A DNA stretch of 15,871 nt. It comes from Nitrospira sp. (GTDB taxonomy: Bacteria > Nitrospirota > Nitrospiria > Nitrospirales > Nitrospiraceae). The notes under the pieces were generated by a model. The model ran no database searches and was not told where the DNA came from. It saw only the letters and a program-made list of their open reading frames with translations. Position 1 is the stretch's first letter. Every line of letters starts with the position of its first letter. Positions 14,313 to 15,871 of the stretch are shown here, one piece after another. Location of the stretch: the NCBI GenBank assembly GCA_020216985.1, contig JAIWOH010000062.1, forward strand, positions 1 to 15,871. Direction: 5' to 3'. A program made the translations under genes and the position numbers.

Positions 14313-14570
14313 TTACCGCTCTTCCGCGAAACTGATGATCGCGATATGCCGGGCGCGTTTGACGGCGACCGTCAGCTCGCGCTGATGACGCATGCAATTT
14401 CCCGAAATGCGGCGCGGCACGATGCGCCCCCGTTCGGTCAGAAAGTTTCTCAGCAGGCCGGCATCCTTGAAGTCGATCGGCATCTTGTCCGCGCAAAAGC
14501 GGCACGGGCGTCTGCGCTGAAACAACCTGCCGCCGCCCCCGCTGCGTTCTCCTTCACCGCTTCGTTCCAT
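14313..14570 (-). CDS. rpsR: 30S ribosomal protein S18
   Basis: S18 binds the 16S rRNA platform together with S6. The 85-residue product has the conserved FKDAGLLRNFLTERGRIVPRR core and a RHQREL segment. C23, C26, C59 and H62 (CRFC and CMRH) suggest the zinc-binding form. The first 18 residues are Gly/Ser/Arg-rich. AGGAGG lies upstream of the ATG at 14570. The gene follows ssb by 24 bases in the standard rpsF-ssb-rpsR order. Confidence 0.97.
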   Translation of the reverse strand: MERSGEGERSGGGGRLFQRRRPCRFCADKMPIDFKDAGLLRNFLTERGRIVPRRISGNCMRHQRELTVAVKRARHIAIISFAEER

Positions 14571-14594
14571 TCCCCGCCTCCTCGTTCTGCGCGA

Positions 14595-14996
14595 CTACCC
14601 TTGTTCATCCATGTCGTAGGCCAGGTCCTCGTGGTTGACGGGCTCCGTCACGCCGGAGGCGCCGTCCTGTCGCTTGGGCAAAAAGGTGACGCTCTGCGCG
14701 ACGACTTCGTGCTTGCTTCGCTTCTGACCGTCTTCCGTTTCCCATCGTCGCTGCTGAAGCCGCCCCTCCACAATGACTCCGTTGCCTTTGCTGAGATACT
14801 GGCCGCAATGTTCCGCCTGCTTGCCGAACACCACGATATCCACGAAACAGACCTCTTCTTTCAGATCATCTCCCTGCTTGAACCGGCGGCCCACCGCCAG
14901 GCCGAAACCGGCCACCGGCGTCCCGTTCGGCGTATAGCGCAGTTCGGGATTCCTGGTCAGATTGCCCAGCAGAATGACCTTGTTAAATCCCGCCAC
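14595..14996 (-). CDS. ssb: Single-stranded DNA-binding protein
   Basis: SSB coats single-stranded DNA in replication and repair. The OB-fold part is typical: MAGFNKVILLGNLTRNPELRY at the start, then VDIVVFGKQAEHCGQYLSKGNGVIVEGRLQ. The start is GTG at 14996, two bases after the rpsF stop. The 133-residue protein has a short linker and ends HEDLAYDMDEQG. That tail is acidic but lacks the Asp-Ile-Pro-Phe tip through which most bacterial SSBs recruit partners. No frameshift that would restore such a tip is visible in the bases downstream. Confidence 0.95.
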   Translation of the reverse strand: MAGFNKVILLGNLTRNPELRYTPNGTPVAGFGLAVGRRFKQGDDLKEEVCFVDIVVFGKQAEHCGQYLSKGNGVIVEGRLQQRRWETEDGQKRSKHEVVAQSVTFLPKRQDGASGVTEPVNHEDLAYDMDEQG

Positions 14997-14998
14997 CG

Positions 14999-15340
14999 TC
15001 AGACCCCCACGGATTCTTGCACCACCGGCTCCGACGGCCGTCGCACCGGCAATTCCTTTTCGTGCTGGACGGTGAGAAATTTGATGATGTTGTCTTCCAG
15101 CCGATAGGCCCGCTCCAACTCGCCCACCGTCTGATTCGGCGCCTTGAAATAGAAATAGGCGTAGGTGCCTTTTCGCTCGCGACGCACTTCATACGCCAGT
15201 TTTTTCTTGCCCAGATTCTCGGCCTTGATGAATTGGGCGCCGGCCCTGTAGGCCACGCTCTTCATTTTATCAATGAGCGCGGTCGTTTCCTCATCTGAAA
15301 GAGACGGACGAATAATGAACAAGGACTCGTAGATCCTCAT
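14999..15340 (-). CDS. rpsF: 30S ribosomal protein S6
   Basis: S6 binds 16S rRNA with S18. From ATG at 15340 the product has 113 residues, with MRIYESLFIIRPSLSDEE at the N-terminus and the GKKKLAYEVRRERKGTYAYFYF strand region typical of the family. The frame runs 60 codons further upstream, but that part crosses the predicted promoter and leader and has no family resemblance. AGGAGG lies about nine bases before the ATG. It is the first gene of the long leftward cluster. A promoter is predicted about 80 bases upstream and the leader can fold. Confidence 0.96.
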   Translation of the reverse strand: MRIYESLFIIRPSLSDEETTALIDKMKSVAYRAGAQFIKAENLGKKKLAYEVRRERKGTYAYFYFKAPNQTVGELERAYRLEDNIIKFLTVQHEKELPVRRPSEPVVQESVGV

Positions 15341-15359
15341 GCGGCAATCCTCCTGGACA

Positions 15360-15411
15360 AAGGCCCCCGAACCGGTCGGGAGCGAGGTGTAGGGCGCCTT
15401 CGGCGCAATCG
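15360..15411 (-). promoter_or_regulatory. Structured rpsF leader, candidate S6:S18 autoregulatory element
   Basis: Two hairpins can form: GCGCC-GAA-GGCGC (15406-15394) and CCCGA-CCGGT-TCGGG (15380-15366). An alternative outer pairing joins AAGGC (15400-15396) to GCCTT (15364-15360). The leader ends at the Shine-Dalgarno of rpsF. S6:S18-binding leaders are known in many phyla, and they carry a CCG in an internal loop; CCG triplets occur here, but I cannot confirm the full consensus by eye. Confidence 0.35.
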
Positions 15412-15418
15412 GCGAGCG

Positions 15419-15448
15419 ACCGTAGCACAAGCCTGTCGACAGTGTCAA
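15419..15448 (-). promoter_or_regulatory. Sigma70-type promoter of the rpsF-led cluster
   Basis: On the minus strand a perfect TTGACA (15448-15443) and TACGGT (15424-15419) are 18 bases apart, and TGC before the -10 gives an extended -10 feature. Transcription would start near 15412. The spacer contains the perfect palindrome CTGTCGACAG (15433-15442), a possible operator. Confidence 0.55.
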
Positions 15449-15514
15449 ACAGCACCGGCCACACTGGATAACAACCGACTTCCCAGAGCACCGTTCGGCC
15501 TTCGACCTCGCTCG

Positions 15515-15533
15515 GCACATCGGAGCGATGTGC
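15515..15533. repeat. Perfect 8-bp hairpin upstream of the rpsF promoter
   Basis: GCACATCG (15515-15522) and CGATGTGC (15526-15533) pair around GAG. No T-run follows on either strand. It stands about 70 bases upstream of the rpsF -35 box and could be an operator or a fragment of a dispersed palindrome. Confidence 0.45.
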
Positions 15534-15573
15534 TATCAAATCAAATGCTTCCAATTTTCTTCGCAGCCTACAC

Positions 15574-15619
15574 ATGCGCAAAACACAACCGGGCCGGGGG
15601 TGGTCACCCCCGGCCCGGT
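15574..15619 (-). terminator. Strong intrinsic terminator after the edge gene
   Basis: ACCGGGCCGGGGG and CCCCCGGCCCGGT form a perfect 13-bp GC-rich stem (15588-15619) around TGGTCA, whose ends can pair further. On the minus strand it is followed by TTGTGTTTTG (15588-15579). It should end transcription of the gene at 15778 and insulate the rpsF promoter. Confidence 0.8.
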
Positions 15620-15731
15620 CATCAGATCCGCCCCGCTGTTAGTTATGCGAGCTCGCCGCTGCCACCACCGTCCGCCGGGAGCAGACGCCACGCGCCACAG
15701 GGACCTGCGGCTTCTCTCTCGGCTATCCGGC

Positions 15732-15776
15732 CTGGCTCTTGAGACTGGCTCGCAAACTGGCTTGTCAGACTGGTTC
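15732..15776 (-). repeat. Degenerate ~13-bp CCAG repeats
   Basis: On the minus strand CCAG recurs four times at spacings of 13, 12 and 13 bases, within units such as GAACCAGTCT, CAAGCCAGTTT, CGAGCCAGTCT and AGAGCCAGGCC. They begin right after the stop codon of the edge gene. The function is unknown. Confidence 0.4.
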
Positions 15777-15777
15777 G

Positions 15778-15871
15778 CTAGCTCCGCCGCCGGGCGAGGC
15801 CCGCCAGGCCCACGAGCCCCGCCCCGAACCAATACACCGCCGCTGGCAAGGGCACCGGGTTCAAATTCCGC
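15778..15871 (-). CDS. C-terminal end of a VPLPA/PEP-CTERM sorting-signal protein (partial)
   Basis: Only the last 30 codons and the stop are inside the window; the gene enters from the right edge. The tail reads NPVPLPAAVYWFGAG followed by LVGLAGLA and RRRS: a VPLP motif, a hydrophobic membrane-spanning segment of about 16 residues and a terminal arginine cluster. That tripartite layout is the VPLPA variant of PEP-CTERM signals, which are recognised by exosortase and lead to export and surface or extracellular-matrix placement. The function of the body of the protein cannot be seen. It is too short to appear as an ordinary open frame. A longer overlapping frame on the same strand is Gly/Arg-rich and lacks such a signature. 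The terminator at 15588-15619 supports a gene ending here. Confidence 0.75.
   Translation of the reverse strand, partial: RNLNPVPLPAAVYWFGAGLVGLAGLARRRS

Larger units (their letters stand above)
15341..15777. other. Intergenic region upstream of rpsF
   Basis: These 437 bases hold no credible gene. From right to left they contain the 3' untranslated region of the edge gene with CCAG repeats (15732-15776), a strong terminator (15588-15619), an 8-bp hairpin (15515-15533), the rpsF promoter (15419-15448) and the structured rpsF leader (15360-15411). Confidence 0.7.

Noticed and set aside
13860..15107. Long plus-strand open frame of 415 codons
   Set aside because: It lies antisense to yceD, rpsR, ssb and rpsF, all firmly identified; its composition is that of a reversed GC-rich gene and it shows no domain.
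15341..15520. Upstream extension of rpsF to 15520
   Set aside because: It would translate across the predicted promoter and leader; S6 begins at MRIYESLF with a good ribosome-binding site.
15536..15832. Minus-strand 98-codon frame overlapping the right-edge gene
   Set aside because: It runs through the terminator hairpin, is Arg/Gly-rich and is out of phase with the convincing VPLPA sorting tail.
1..15871. CRISPR arrays, tRNA or rRNA genes, insertion sequences, phage or toxin-antitoxin modules
   Set aside because: No regularly spaced long repeats, cloverleaf-like sequence, transposase or phage-like proteins were seen.

Overview
The window reads as a chromosomal, housekeeping stretch from a GC-rich Gram-negative-type bacterium. 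Gene order and protein character (rpsF-ssb-rpsR running into yceD-rpmF-plsX-fab, a lipoprotein cyclophilin, PilZ, a VPLPA/PEP-CTERM sorting tail) fit a Nitrospira-like member of Nitrospirota. That assignment is my inference from remembered family patterns, not a database result. I see no insertion sequence, phage gene, CRISPR array, tRNA or rRNA.

Layout, left to right. Positions 60-872 (+) hold apaH. Positions 906-3630 (-) hold a one-carbon block, folD, metF and panB, in transcription order; metF and panB overlap by one base. Positions 3631-3963 are a divergent control region. It carries a good sigma70-type promoter for a rightward coupled pair, an exported beta-propeller protein (3964-4977) and a Cys-rich/His-tailed protein of unknown function (4974-5672). 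Convergent to these is a small Pilz-domain gene, 5733-6122 (-). From 15340 down to 6307, thirteen genes lie on the minus strand in an unbroken line: rpsF, ssb, rpsR, yceD, rpmF, plsX, fabH, fabD, fabG, acpP, fabF, rnc and a lipoprotein peptidyl-prolyl isomerase. At the right edge, the last codons of a minus-strand gene encode a VPLPA-type PEP-CTERM/exosortase sorting tail, followed by a very strong intrinsic terminator at 15588-15619.

How the genes work together. FolD makes and interconverts 5,10-methylene-THF. MetF reduces it for methionine synthesis, and PanB uses it to start pantothenate synthesis. Pantothenate becomes the 4'-phosphopantetheine arm that AcpP carries in the fab cluster. PlsX, FabH, FabD, FabG, AcpP and FabF are the acyl-phosphate, initiation, malonyl-loading, reduction, carrier and condensation parts of type II fatty acid synthesis. 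They are fused in order to ribosome genes (S6, S18, L32, the 23S rRNA accumulation factor YceD) and to RNase III, so growth-rate control of ribosomes and membrane may be shared.

No clearly new multi-gene system is present. The best leads are the coupled propeller/metal-ligand-rich pair, a perfect 16-bp palindrome between rpmF and plsX, a hairpin that overlaps the PilZ ribosome-binding site, an SSB with no DDDIPF-like tip, candidate leader structures ahead of rpsF, and the sorting-signal protein cut by the window edge.
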